Positions 35,091 through 47,255 of a stretch of 64,000 nt of DNA are shown here, piece by piece (within the stretch, counting starts at the first letter, position 1; each line of letters starts with the position of its first letter). The stretch spans positions 238,502,101-238,566,100 of the forward strand of contig CM073590.1 in assembly GCA_037074705.1 (NCBI GenBank), written 5' to 3'. The translations under genes were made by a program, and so were the position numbers. The DNA comes from Zhengitettix transpicula (taxonomy: Eukaryota > Arthropoda > Insecta > Orthoptera > Tetrigidae). The notes beneath the pieces were generated by a model. That model had not been told where the DNA came from. It was given only the letters and a program-made list of their open reading frames with translations, and did not search any database.

Positions 35091-37707
35091 GTATATATAT
35101 AATTGCAATACTGTCCGTAAATCCTTCTTTAAAATAATTATATTTATTTATTGTAATTTCATGTAAATACCCATTTGGAGATTAAATACATATTCCAATG
35201 TAGAAATATGTTCTGCATTTATTGCAGTAGTTGAGTTTACAGACTAAATACAACTCATTTCTGGTAAAATCTGTAGTGTGATTTTGTTGCCACATGGCAG
35301 CTTTTGATCATGAGCTACAAAACCTCTCACATGATTCGAGCTGGGATCCATACTTTTAGTAAAATGTGCCAACCTGGACTGTGACGTTCTTTGACAGAGG
35401 TGGGGGTGCCTTAATCAGCTAAGTCAAAGTATAATTTGAACCATTCAATAATTAAAAATATTATTTTAAAGTAATTTATATTTTCAATAGAAAAAAGTAT
35501 TCATACATTTTGCAGATTTTTTATGAAGAAAAAAAGAGGGAGTGGCATTTGAAGACTTGCATCATACAGAAAAAATTGACTGTATGATCCTGCTGTGACC
35601 CCAACTTATACTTCACAAGAAGGAATTAGAACCTTATAGCAGTTGTACCATAATGAAGTGCATTATAAGAAGTATTCCATTTCACAGTGACACCAGCTTC
35701 CTCTTTATTACCAATGTGTTTTTAAAAAATTAGTTTTTCATGAACAACAGCTTCAGTCACTTCCACAATTAGGTCCCATGCTGGTTACTCATTTCTGATT
35801 GTATATTTTTACTAATAGTTTTCGCTGCTGTTTCAATAACTTGAACCCTCTTCTCTTTTTCAGATCTACAGGTTTTCTGATACCATGAATTTATCTTCTC
35901 ATCTGTATTCTTGGTAGCAATAGATTTTATCATTATTGCGGGTGAACATTAAGTATTCTAAATATTCTTCAATGAGTCGAACTGTCACCATTTTCACTAT
36001 ACTTTCTTGTTAATCTGATCCTACTCTTCCATGGATAAATGTCAATCAATAACACTGTTTTCCATGTAACAGTAAATATATTGCATTGGTCTATAAATTT
36101 AGCCCGCAAATGGCCTACGTCTCTATGCTCTTCTATCTTCGGCGGGACCAACAGTTTTTTTTTGTTAATGTACTTATGCCTCGATGACTGGATCGATGCC
36201 TTGAATTATGGACCGTCCATAATCTTTACGAGCTGCTACTCCTCACATCGTCAGTAACACAAAATAATCGATGAGACCGAAAAAAAAAAAAGGTCTATTA
36301 CCGTAATACTTGGGGGGGGGGGGTTATCAGATAGCAGGCAGTCGTCAATTGCGACACGTAAGCCTTCCTACTAATTTTATTTTCATATACTTACGTTTAC
36401 TATCTTAAAAAAGGTCACCTTTTATTTTGTAAACTATGTAATATCAGACTTTTAACTCTAGATAATGGAGTTCCACTGAAATACATCAACGTCTTGTTAG
36501 GCTGTCATGGTGCCAGATCTCACAAATGTTATTCTCCGAGCAAATAATTTTGGGACGCTGTCAAGGCTGAACCGTTGATCGCGCGAAATAGCCTGAAACA
36601 CATTAAATTTTCTATACTGCAAACATTTTAAAAAAAAATAGAAAATTTAGGGTTTTTTCACTGTGTTGGTTTATGACGGTTATCGTATAGCGCTATCGCA
36701 GCTGAATCATTGATCGGACAGAAAAAAGTAACTATATAAAATGTAGGAAAAATTTCTATATTTTTCAATTTCAGGCTACATTTACGATAATTGAATAGTT
36801 TCATAGGTATTTTGAAAATCCTTAAATAAGATGTTTTTTTACCCATACTTCAACGTAAAATTCATTTCACAAGCCTGAAATTTGTGTTCAGCGGGTCAAA
36901 TAACACCTTAAAACTCCAACAAAACTTTCCTCTATTTTCTACCATTTGTCTGGACTACTGGGAAATAAAATATTCCTACCATCTGCGGGTCCTAGGTGGT
37001 GTTTACAATTCAGTTTGAATGTATTTTGTGATTGTAATACGTGGAAGTTCAAAATAAATATTTAGTCATTTCCTGAACTTATTTGCCTTGCTCTGGTGTT
37101 TTCATTATTACCATCTTAGAAACTTTTCATCCAGTAACTCTTAATTAGCATTTTAACAAATACGTCGTATGTTTTATATGTAACTAATTTGACGGATTCC
37201 AAACGAAATCATAGTCATTAAATTTTGTATAAAATAATACCACACGAGGTATAAAATTTTTCTTACTAATACGTTAATCTTTGGCTTGGGATATATCCTT
37301 TTACGATATGCTTTGTGTTGTTTATCTTTGACAATTATTATTTGTACGATCATCTTTGAATACGCGGTTTGCACTTACCGTCTGATCGTGCGCTTCAAAC
37401 CTGCAATTCTTGAATGGAATAAATTCAGTGAAGCGAAGCTTTTGCTGATGCCACACTTAGACAATTACTTTCAAATGTAATTTGTTTTTATGTCACTATT
37501 GTATGCTGCTCGTTAGTACAGCGGCTTATTTACAATTTTTATGTTTGGATGAGGAATGATAATTGTGTCCATGCAATTGTGTCTTCATAACGTAAAGAAG
37601 TTCTCTTTCGTTTTACGTTTTTATTCCGGAACGGACATTTCTTTCTTATATGAATTTTAATTTCTGTGTGTGCTTTTTATTGCATTTGTCCTGATATTTA
37701 TTCGAAA
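35091..37707. other. Intergenic region upstream of the candidate exon at 37708
   Basis: No clear gene. A 60-residue minus-strand frame at 36151-35969 has protein-like composition but no family match. 36530-36800 contains two diverged copies of a GCTGAAYCRTTGATCG-containing block. A G-run lies at 36313-36323 and an A-run at 36280-36291. Confidence 0.4.
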
Positions 37708-37804
37708 ATGGATACTGATCACACCAACAAAAGACCAGAAAACCAATTTCTTCTAAACGAAACTTCATCCAGAAATGGTATGACACCTAGAGGAACCAGG
37801 AAAG
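37708..37804 (+). CDS. Candidate first coding exon of an unidentified gene
   Basis: An ATG at 37708 follows an in-frame TGA at 37651-37653, with AAA at positions -3 to -1. It encodes 32 hydrophilic residues beginning MDTDHTNKRPENQFLL and ending MTPRGTRKG across the junction, then a good 5' splice site, AAAG|GTAATG. The context fits a 5' exon with a long intron. I see no matching downstream exon and do not recognise the protein, so this could still be a chance frame. Confidence 0.4.
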
Positions 37805-39425
37805 GTAATGTATTGTTTTGCTTATATTGTGTGAAGATATGACCCTCTTTAAATACATCAAAAACCTTAATTTACTTAAGTATGCATTTAAATTTTTTCA
37901 CCATTATTCTCTTTGTCCTACATAAATAAACGAACTTTTTTTGTTTACGCTATTAAAGAATTTAGTTTTTAAACACATAAATTTTTATAATGTAATTTTT
38001 TTTGACAGTTTTTGTGAAAGTTTCATAATGAAATTTAATGTCATCACAGTACTGTGATGAGCGTTAACAGTTATGTTTATTTTAAAGACACATCATTTAA
38101 CCTAGGTTAATGACAGTTACAATTTAACATCTCTTGTTAACTTACATTATTAATTTTTTAAATTATCTACTATTAATAATTATTGTCATAATCAAGGAAA
38201 ATTCTGATATATTTTCACAGCATTTTATCACTATACTTATCTGTTAATATTATGAATAATTTGGTCATTATCCTTTTTAACTTATAATACGAATTTATAA
38301 CCTACTTTGTATTATAATTTCCTGTCATAGCATGATGCTCATGTGTTTGTAACCTATTTATGATCAGTTTTAACCAAAAAAATTCTATTGTTTTTCATAT
38401 TGCAATATTAATGATTAATTTGGATTCAGTAGTGTTTGTGATATAATTTTAATGTCTATTTTCTCTTTGTGCTTGGATGGTGTTGATACTGTATTTCTTG
38501 AATAACAATGATTTTCTTGTTTACTTTTTATGTTCATTTGGCTCCTCTGTTAAATTCTGTTTCTTTCCACCTTTCATTTTACAGCATGTGCTTTAGACAG
38601 CAGTATTTTTATTCTGTGATTTATAATTTCTGGTACTTGTGTTACTTTCCAAAAATAAGAAATGCTATTAATAATATTCTCATATACTTATTCGTCCTAG
38701 GATCACATAATTTGCCCATCAGCTTTGACTCGATACACAATGCTTTCAATTTCCATCTCTTTCTCAAAGTATATTTTATTCCAGGAGTAATATTTCATCT
38801 TTCGGTAAATAAATTTACAGTCGTGTGTAAGTATGTAACGTGGTGGGAGATTGTGATAAATTTGAGAATCTCATCACTTGAGTAAATTGGTTTGATTCAG
38901 GCTTCTGCTGACTCAGTTTTGTCTAAATTTGCAACACAGGACATCCTTCAAATTAGACTTCTTTGTATAAACTATATTTTATTGTATTCAAACATAAGGC
39001 TGTGTTGATCTCGTGGGAAGTGACTGTTAGGACACAACACAGGTACATGGGTCATCTATTCTTGAATCCAGAAATCTCACATTGAACATTCTGGTAAATT
39101 TTGGAGTCATTCATATTATTTGTTTGATGTTCTTACTACATCCGACATTTATTTTTATTTTATTTTTACATAATACGTCAACAGCATCTTCCACTAATAA
39201 TTGACTCCACTATTATATTGTTTGGTAGGAATATAAGTTTTACTAACTGTAATTGGCAGAATGTTCCCAAAGTAAGTTAACAATTAAATTCTGGAAAGAG
39301 TGCCGTGACAGGGATTATTAGGGCAAAAATTTGGAAAAAAAGTTTGCTGATGTGGAAAGATGCTGGGCATATAATTCTACCAAGAGTGACACATTGATCT
39401 TCGTTTTCAATCCGAGTGACACGAG
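37805..39425. other. AT-rich stretch, perhaps intron
   Basis: No coding or repeat family was recognised. If the exon at 37708 is real this is the start of its first intron. Confidence 0.35.
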
Positions 39426-39608
39426 CGCCTTTTTTTTTTTTAAGGGGGGCTCATGGCGTTCTCTTAACTGTACATAGACTACAGAGGCCATTATCATTAG
39501 GGAGGGCGTCTACAAAAGCTTTTGTTGGTGGTGCACATGGGGACGGAGTCGCTGCTGTTCCCGGGGGAGCCGCCCTAGCCCAGAGTTCCCGTGGGACTTG
39601 GGATCCAT
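39426..39608 (-). repeat. Possible retroposon with a poly-T end
   Basis: A T-run at 39430-39441 is followed by GC-rich sequence ending at GGGATCC, unlike the flanks. On the minus strand it would end in poly-A. No second copy is in the window and no target-site duplication is clear. Confidence 0.3.
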
Positions 39609-41424
39609 AAAGTACGTATTCTCCTTCCACAACATGACTTAATCGCCTTCAGCACCGCGATCACGAATGGGTTTCCGTCTTTTTTCTATCCTGATCCAAC
39701 CTCTAAATACACTTAATCACTTAGTTTGTCTTTTATTTAGTGTATATGTATTGGAAAATGATTAGGGTATACTGGGAATATTATTGATCTCGATTTCCAT
39801 TCCTTGACTGATATTCTTCGAAGGTTGAGAATGCAGGTGTGGAATGTAGTGTGTGGCGGTACAAAAATATTAATACGAGAAGTAATCAATCGTTAAAAGA
39901 CGACGAAGTAAAACCTTGGTTTAGAGCAGAATGTCGTTGGGAAGCAAATGTTTGATTTGAACTGGGCTTAACTGAGTGTCGCACGCTTGTTTCGCTCCGT
40001 CCGTTCCTATTGCACGTAATATACTTCATTCTTATTTCCGGCTTCCCAGTTGTCTTTGTTTCGTTTCAATTTCCCTTTTATCCCATGAGTATAGTTCTGA
40101 CTAACGTTTTTCTTGCTGACGTAAGCACACTTAGTCTATCGCAGTTGTGCTATTTTCTGCGTTGATAATCGTGTTCTCCAAATAGCAGAACTCCACTGCT
40201 TCCGCCGCTTCAATTTTTATATCTCTCAGTTTCGTAATAACTTTTGTTTTCCTTATTTTCAATCTAAGTAATATATATGTATATCGTAAAATATTTCTTC
40301 TCTGGTGCTAAGTCTATGTATCTTTACATTGCACGCTTAACATGGTCTTAAACTACATCCTTCATTTACTTTTATACTGTCATTAATCCTACGCTTCATA
40401 CTTCCTTAGAAAATAGAGACTATTTTATTTTTGTTTACATGGTTGAATAATTTTCGTACCCAGAAATTGTATAACTGGCTTCCTAACCCTCTTTCATATT
40501 CCTTATATATTGATTCCTGATAATCGACGTTGCCTGTCTTGCTTCTCATCAAATTGAAATTACTCTTCCTCTTCCAGCGTCGCATCCTTTAGATTTTTTC
40601 TCGTTTTATGTTCTGCATATTGGTCGATAGTTTTCACATTTCCTTGCTCTTGTTTTCTTCTACCGTGGTTGTTCTGATGTCTCATTTGCCGCTTCACCCG
40701 TTGCTAAACTTGTAAATTATACACTATGAAAATGTCTATATTCATGTCGGAACATTTGCCTTCCATTTTCGTTTTACCGTTTTCTTGTGGGATGAGCTGG
40801 TCTGTAGACAGGTCAACACATCTTCGACCTTTGGTCTACGCTTTAGGATAAGTCTGTGTACAGAGGCGAGTCCACGCTCAGTGTGAATTCACCCTTCGAC
40901 CTCTTCAGCTCCGGCAGCTCTGCAGTACTCGTAGGTAGCGATGTTCAGTGCCTATGCGAGCATTTTTGGCCGGCAATTTTTCTACAGTAAGAATCCCATA
41001 TCTTCTTCAGTCAGGTTTCTTTTCTCCTTTAAGAATTTAAGCTTGAGTGATGTCTACATCCGTGGAGACCAGGAGTGAGCGAGTAGATGATAGCGTTAAG
41101 GGCTCGCGAAGCTAGTTTAAGTGAAAGATAAAGGTTAAGAGAAACGTTTCGAACGGTAAAAAAATAAATTTACATGACAAGATGCTTCGCATGTATATAG
41201 TATGAAACGAAGCTGCCCCATTTGCTTTAGCTTTCTAGAAATATGGAATTCCGTGGGAGCTGAAATTTGTTCTTCTGGCGCCACTCGCATGGGAAAGTTC
41301 AGAGACTGAATGACCCCACCCTGCCTCTAATTCATTCCTCTATGCACCAAAATGCAGGACAAACATTTTATGGTAGTTTTAACATAACAATTTCTCCCCA
41401 CTCCGCAAAACGATCCTTCAATTG
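39609..41424. other. Gene-free stretch
   Basis: Mixed-composition DNA with no supported coding sequence, RNA gene or recognised repeat. Confidence 0.4.
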
Positions 41425-41566
41425 TAGATAAAATTCTCGGGTCTCAACCCGGGCCATTTGAATAACAAAGTTTCGACGGCAAGTTAACCTGATGACGATG
41501 GCGGAGCTTGCCGTCGAAACGTTTGTTATTCAATTGGCCCGGGTTGAGACCCGAGAATTTTATCTA
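41425..41566. repeat. Family C near-perfect palindrome with hammerhead-like core
   Basis: The left arm contains AAATTCTCGGGTCTCAACCC and TTTCGACGGCAAG; the right arm carries their reverse complements. Between them is one TTAACCTGATGACGATGGCG. On the + strand this gives CTGATGA (41489-41495), a 6-7 bp stem with loop GGAGCTT, then GAAACGT. Copies occur at 52133 and 29338. Confidence 0.92.
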
Positions 41567-42149
41567 CCACAGATTCACCGGGAAAGCCGTCGTTCTCGAA
41601 TCCTTCAATTTATTGTTTACTTCAGGCAACGCCGACATACATCTCAACAACTACGTGAACGAGTTCGTAAAAGGTGTTGTATTGACGCCGCGGTAAGAGT
41701 ATCTGTTCTCCAGATTTGATATAAGCCAGTTAGACTTTTCCCTCGCCTTGACTGGTTGGAATTTCAACAGCGAAAATGATATAAAAATGCAGAAAAGAGA
41801 CGAGTAGGTTAACAGAGAAAAGGTTGGAAAAGGACGTCCAAAATTTCGCGGTGAGAAATAACGAACCGAGGAAACGAGAAAATTTGTCTCTCTAGCTTTC
41901 AAAGAAAGTTATGTAAAGTAGTACAGGCATGGTTCTGCCGTCAACATCGACATTCTGTGGTATCTGTTCTATCGTGCGGAACAAAAATATTCGTATTAAA
42001 TCAACACCAACTTCAAGTCCAAACGATCTAACGGGAACTCTGGGATTTTACGAGAGAATGATGGAAATATATGCTAGAGTTTGACGTGATAATTCATTAG
42101 ATGAATCTTCTTGTTAAGGGTTAGCCTGCCACAGGTTTCTTACTGGCGC
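41567..42149. other. Family C downstream tail and flank
   Basis: The first 35 bp (CACAGATTCACCGGGAAAGC) recur inverted at 52102-52132 and diverged near 29310-29338, so family C extends past the palindrome. Nothing else was recognised. Confidence 0.4.
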
Positions 42150-42965
42150 CGTATTTTGAGCGCCCGTGCCATGAGCGGACAACCTTCCCCTTCCCAATCC
42201 CCATCTCGATACTGACCGCTGAGCGAGCAGGTATAAAGTTTACCGAAGAAATTTATTATTTAAAGAATCAGTCTTGGTTTTAACATTAAGTGAATGTAAT
42301 ACAAGTTTAATGTATAACATTTCTGAAACTTATCTGTATTTATAATTTCTGTCTCTGTCTGTAATAATATAGAAACTGTTCCAATTGGTAGTTGATTCGT
42401 TTAATAAATATGCTTAGAAATGATTAACTAAGATACGAATCTTTTAACAGTTATATTTATGTGACGTCCTTAAATGAATGAAAACATCAACCTGTTTAGT
42501 TATAAATTTAAATTTTTAAACATTATAACAGAAAAAAAACATTCTCAAAGTTTCATCCCTAATTTATTAGGACCTCTGCAGGTGTTGTAAAGTCAATTAA
42601 ATAATCTAATTTCAAAATCCGTGTTTCTAAAATTTTCCAACAAAAGCAAGATTTTACAAACATGATAATTTATAATACAATTAATTAAACATTTATTGAA
42701 CATTACTTACAATTAATTACATGAAATGTAGGGGACATAAATTTCTTAGACGCGATTTGCCTACACATTTCATAAATGTTCTACATTAAACTTGTATTAC
42801 ATTCACTTAATGTTAAAATCAAAATCAAGACTGATTCTTTAAGCAATAAATTTCTTCGGCTAAACTTTATACCTGCTCGTTCAGTGGCCAGGATTGGGGA
42901 AGGGGTCGAGAGGGGGAGGTTGTCCGCTCATGACACGGCCGGACATGGCACCACACCTCGTCTAT
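42150..42965. mobile_element. Foldback element with about 180-bp inverted arms
   Basis: The left arm (about 42160-42335) has CATGAGCGGACAACCT, AGCAGGTATAAAGTTTA and GTGAATGTAATACAAGTTTA. The right arm (about 42775-42955) carries them inverted. The interior is AT-rich and non-coding. No transposase or clear target-site duplication was seen. Confidence 0.75.
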
Positions 42966-43237
42966 TTCAAACGATAGTTTGGTCCAGTCTTCAGATGTAG
43001 ACATTTCCCGACCTTAGTGCTTGAGTCTGACGTTCGTATTGTACAGAATACAGTACGTACTTCCGGTCCGCGTCTCGGCCGTGCTAGAATAATCTACTTT
43101 ACGCCATTGACATACTCTAGGGTAAGTTGGCGCCTTGGGAATTGCGAACGTGAAGGAAGGATCATAAAGTAACGGTGACGTCATTGTCTACCGCGGTAGA
43201 TTACTTATTAATCCTAGCTCGGTATAATAAAGAATTA

Positions 43238-43355
43238 TAAATATGCCGGGTAGGTTCCTTACATAAGTTACCCGTTGACTACGTTATTCATTCCATCTTT
43301 TCTATCCCTTCCTATGCTATTACAGAGAAGTGGCCAAAGTAGCCTGTTTCTAAAA
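43238..43355 (+). mobile_element. Family A SINE-like retroposon, diverged 3' fragment
   Basis: ATGCCGGGTAGG, CCCTTCCTATGCTATTA and GTAGCCTGTTTCTAAAAA appear in family order with internal loss. Confidence 0.6.
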
Positions 43356-43951
43356 ATAATACATATTCCTTCAAATATAAACAACTAGATTTTATTTCGT
43401 ATGTGGGGCACGGACTTAACACAATCATCCAATGTTTTCCACCTTTACAAATATTTCAATTTTTTTAGTTACTAGTTTCCTTTTCTTTTGGCAGTTTTAT
43501 TTCTAACGCCCGTGTCGATCTAAAATTGTATATTTTTATTATCATTAAATGAAAGTACGTTTATTTAAACATAGAGGTATTTTTATCACGGTGTTTCATT
43601 GCTGTATTTTGGCAAGAAATTAGGTAGAGTCTGAGCTTTAGTTTACTTGGTCTCATTGTACATTTAACATTTAGTTGAGATATTTCTAACACGCACAGTT
43701 CGAATTTATAATATTGCAAACACTAATTTCAACTTTGTTCCTGCATTTAGATGATTACGGTTACATCAGGCTTGTTAATATGGTTCCGCCTCCCTCTGTT
43801 AACGTCCGCTATTTTTGCACCCACAACCGTGTTTGTGCGCCAGTTTTGTAAAGTCCCTGTCTAATAATCCTCGTGGAATCCATTCAGCTTTTTTTTTTTT
43901 TTTAGATTTGACCTCAATCAGCCTGGCAAATACATCGTTGATGGGAGGACA

Positions 43952-43953
<2 letters not shown>
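43356..43953. other. Gene-free stretch
   Basis: No coding signal or recognised repeat. Confidence 0.4.

Positions 43954-43982
<29 letters not shown>
43954..43982. repeat. (CT)n microsatellite
   Basis: Uninterrupted CT run. Open frames through it on both strands are artefacts. Confidence 0.95.
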
Positions 43983-43986
<4 letters not shown>

Positions 43987-44441
43987 TGTGTGCTTCACCC
44001 AAGGCTGTTTAATAACCTCATGTCCCTAATTGTGTATTATCCTAGTATCAGAACAGTAATATACCATTTGCTTTTAATTTTTTATTTGTCCATTTTATAC
44101 GATATATTGTGCAGTTCCTGTACAATATTTCAAGGAATATATATCGCTGTATTTTACTGGTTTTCTCCAAACGTGTTGAGGTTTAAATAGGTCGTGACCG
44201 TCTTCGCGTGGAGTAAATGTGTCTAATTAGCCGCGACTCTGGTGATAATTGTTTGCCAAGTTGCAGTAATCACAATTCTCCGCCTGCAGCCTCGTCACGT
44301 CAGATCTTTTTTTAATCATCAGTCATGTGCCTTCTTTCTTGCAGTTCGCAATCTTGCACTCATCATTCCGCAGTTGTTGCTGTTCCCTATTTTTTTTTCT
44401 TTTAAAAAAATATTATTAATACACTTGCTACGATGGTTATG
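43983..44441. other. Gene-free stretch
   Basis: Nothing recognised. Confidence 0.4.
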
Positions 44442-44516
44442 ATCTCTCTCTCTCCCCCCCCTCTCCCTCTCTCCTCTCCCCCTCCCTCCCCCTCCCCCCC
44501 TCTCTCTCTCTCTCTC
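44442..44516. repeat. CT/C-rich pyrimidine tract
   Basis: Interrupted (CT)n with C-runs, nearly all pyrimidine on the + strand. Confidence 0.93.
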
Positions 44517-44990
44517 AGCGATTACTTGCCTCACCAACTTCTTTTTTTTTTAAAATTAATTTTTACAACTTTTATTCAAGAGACTTTACAGTTTTTGATA
44601 ATTGATCTAGAGTGTTTACATTGTAAATAATTAACCATGTTTTTACATGTGGTCTTGGAAAAGTGCAGTGACATTCTAAGATAAAGACGAGTGGAACGGG
44701 GAGGGTATCGGAAGCTAGTTTTATCAATTTATTTTGATGCCTGTATAAATGGTCTTATACGAATTTAATTTTTGGGAAGGATGATTGTAGTGGAATAATG
44801 CTGTAGGGTAACATGAAGGAGATAAGTTTGTGTGAGTGAGGTGCCAGCTACTAATGGAAATGGAAATGTCAGGATGGTTCTGGGGAATGATTAAAAGGTC
44901 TGTCTGTGGGATATTTTAGTTTGAGCCTTCGGTTTCGCGGAGGTGGCGGGACTTGTGGAAGATTAGGGTGATTAAGAGAGCTTTTTATTA
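44517..44990. other. Gene-free stretch
   Basis: Nothing recognised. Confidence 0.4.
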
Positions 44991-45060
44991 AAAAGAAAAA
45001 TTTACATCTGATTGATAATTAATAATATGAAAGATAGCCAAATTTCTCATGTGAATATAA
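44991..45060 (-). repeat. Family B 3' end fragment
   Basis: TTTACATCTGATTGATAATT and GAAAGATAGCCAA are the reverse complement of the family B tail seen at 47190-47250. Confidence 0.55.
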
Positions 45061-45570
45061 GTAATAGGAAGTAAATTACTTAACAAAATTGTAAATACTT
45101 AATTGGTAAAATAAAAATTCCGAAAGAAGCTTTTGGATTTCATTGAAAAAAGGCTGAAGTTAAATTTTGTTAACTGGTGTGTCAAATTATTGTAAAACGA
45201 AACGAACAATTATCAATAATTTTTAAATGAATCACAATATTTGTAATTTAAGCAAAACATTAAAGTATATTTCAGACCACAGTTAAAATATTATGGATTT
45301 CAGAACATTTGTTTTTAATTTTTTTTTTTAAGTCTATAGAAGGTAAAATATGCAATTGTCAGCCATCTGATGTCGTTGATATATTAGGAACAAAACACTG
45401 CTTAATGTTACAAAAGATTAAATAATCATATAAGATTATAAAATATAAAAATGTTAAAAAAATTCATGAAAATAGCACATAACATAAAAAAGTTATTTTC
45501 TCGATTTCAGCAAAGAGAAACTTTAAGGCAAAAGAAGTAATAATATAAATTTTTATTTTTATTTTTTAAA
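45061..45570. other. AT-rich stretch without genes
   Basis: Nothing recognised. Confidence 0.4.
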
Positions 45571-46121
45571 TTTTTTTAGGGCAACAGGCTACATGAGGGT
45601 AATCCACATTGGGCAACTCCCCTTTAATAGCATAGGAAGGGATTTGAAAGGGGAGATGCGGAAGGGTAGAGGAAGGTAGCCAAGGGTTACCAGGGCCCCC
45701 GGGCTATATTTTAAGGATCCTACCCGGCATTCGCTTAAAGAAATGCAGGGAAAACCCTAGGAAAACCTGCATCGGGTAGGTCGGGCATTGTGTACTTGTC
45801 CCACGCCCTTCCGATAGCGGGAGAGGAGTTTGCTGTGGGGACGCAGCATTCCCTTCTCCGTGCCTCGACCAGTTTAGGAGGCAGCTGGCCGACTATTCCA
45901 ATGGGAATAGCGAACAACTCTTACCGTATGTCCAACGTCTGTGACCCCGGAACATACACCTCTCAGAACAGGCCGAGGTGCCTCGGCTTGTGGGAACCTT
46001 AGTTCAAAAACGGAGAGGAAAAGGCATCCCCAAAGGTAGCCCCTTCGTATCTCTCCTAAAAGGTTTTGCCTGCGAGAGAACATCCCTCGCAGGTTACCTG
46101 CGAGAGAATCCTCTCGCAGGC
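45571..46121 (-). mobile_element. Family A SINE-like retroposon, full copy
   Basis: T-run at the left (poly-A on the element strand), all internal family blocks, and two palindromic CCTGCGAGAG / CTCTCGCAGG units at the right end. It forms an inverted pair with the copy at 46173-46680. Confidence 0.92.
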
Positions 46122-46172
46122 TTTGGTCCGGGTGATAAATATAAATACCACACAACTGTTCTTCAGGTGCGG
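46122..46172 (-). repeat. Family B fragment split by a SINE insertion
   Basis: TAAATACCACACAAC and TTCTTCAGGTGCGG are reverse-strand family B sequence. The 13-mer TCTTCAGGTGCGG at 46160-46172 recurs at 46681-46693 beyond the SINE, where the family B match (AGAGCC) resumes. Confidence 0.75.
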
Positions 46173-46680
46173 GAAAGGAAGCCTGCGAGAGGATTTCTCG
46201 CAGGTGAACCTTCCCAGAGAGCTCTGGCGGGGGCTACCTTTGGGGATGCTCTCACATCTCTCTGGTTTTTTTGAACTAAGGTTCCCACATGCCGAGGCAC
46301 CTCGATCTGTTTTGAGAGGTGTATGTTCCGGGGTCGCAGACCTTGGGCATACGGCAAGAGTTGTCCGCTATTCCTATTGGAATAGTCGGCCAGCTGCCTC
46401 CTAAACAAGCCAAGGCATGGCGAGGGGTAAGCTGCGTCCCCACAGCAAACTCCTCTCCCGCTATCGGAAGGGCGTGGGACAAGTACCCAATGCCCGACCT
46501 ACCCGATGCAGGTTTTTCTAAGGTTTTCCCTGCATTCCTTTAGGCGAATGCCGGGTAGGATCCTTGGCTACCTTCCTCTACCCTTCCGCATCCCCCCTTT
46601 CAAATCCCTTCCTATGCTATTAAAGGGGAGTTGCCCTAAGTGGATTACCCTCATGTAGCCTGTTGCCCTAAAAAAAAAAA
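46173..46680 (+). mobile_element. Family A SINE-like retroposon with target-site duplication
   Basis: Palindromic head, family body with a deletion near 46562, and a terminal A10 run. A perfect 13-bp direct repeat, TCTTCAGGTGCGG, flanks it (46160-46172 and 46681-46693). Poly-A plus a variable-length duplication is the hallmark of target-primed retroposition. Confidence 0.95.
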
Positions 46681-46706
46681 TCTTCAGGTGCGGAAAATAT
46701 GTAAGA

Positions 46707-46755
46707 GCCGAGAGAGAGAGAGAGAGAGAGAAAAAAAAGAGGAGAGAAAAAAACC
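46707..46755. repeat. (GA)n and purine tract
   Basis: GA repeats grading into A-rich purines. Confidence 0.9.
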
Positions 46756-47074
46756 CCCTGCAAACTAGTCAGTTGTCAAACCTCAAAAAGCTTTTGATAT
46801 TTTTATTAATTGGGATATTTTTGGAATGAGGATGTCTTTGTGGATTATTGAGTTACTGAGATAGCTAAGTAGGGGGGGGGGGAGTTGGATATAGTTCCTA
46901 TTTTTCATAGCAATCTCATAAAAAAACCTCCATAGAATTGTTTAATTCTTGAAGTCAACATACTCTTTACACACGCTGACAAAGGTTCTGTCACTGTAAC
47001 TCTTGACCGTAGTGAATACACAAAACACTGTTAACCAAATTCTTTCTGACACTAACTCTTATAAAAACGCTTTG
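46756..47074. other. Gene-free stretch
   Basis: Contains a G-run at 46873-46883; nothing else recognised. Confidence 0.4.
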
Positions 47075-47255
47075 GAGAATTGTCAACTGACCAGTGCAGT
47101 TGTGTCGCTCTAGGCTCTACTTAGCACCTGACGAAAGGGATAAGGAAGGATCCCAGAAACGTGTGGTATTTATATTATCGCCTTTTTTTGTCTGAATTGG
47201 CTAACTTTCTTATTATTCATTATTTTCAATCAGACGTAAATTTTTTCATTTCAAT
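47075..47255 (+). repeat. Family B repeat
   Basis: Complete head-to-tail copy: TTGTCAACTGACCAGTGCAG, GTCGCTCTAGGCTCT, CACCTGACGAAAGGGA, GGATCCCAGAAACGTG and the TTTTCAATCAGACG tail. The GTT before GTGTGG is shortened, which breaks the hammerhead-like core here. Confidence 0.85.

Noticed and set aside
43799..44537. Frames built of Arg-Glu or Ser-Leu repeats
   Set aside because: They translate (CT)n and (GA)n microsatellites.
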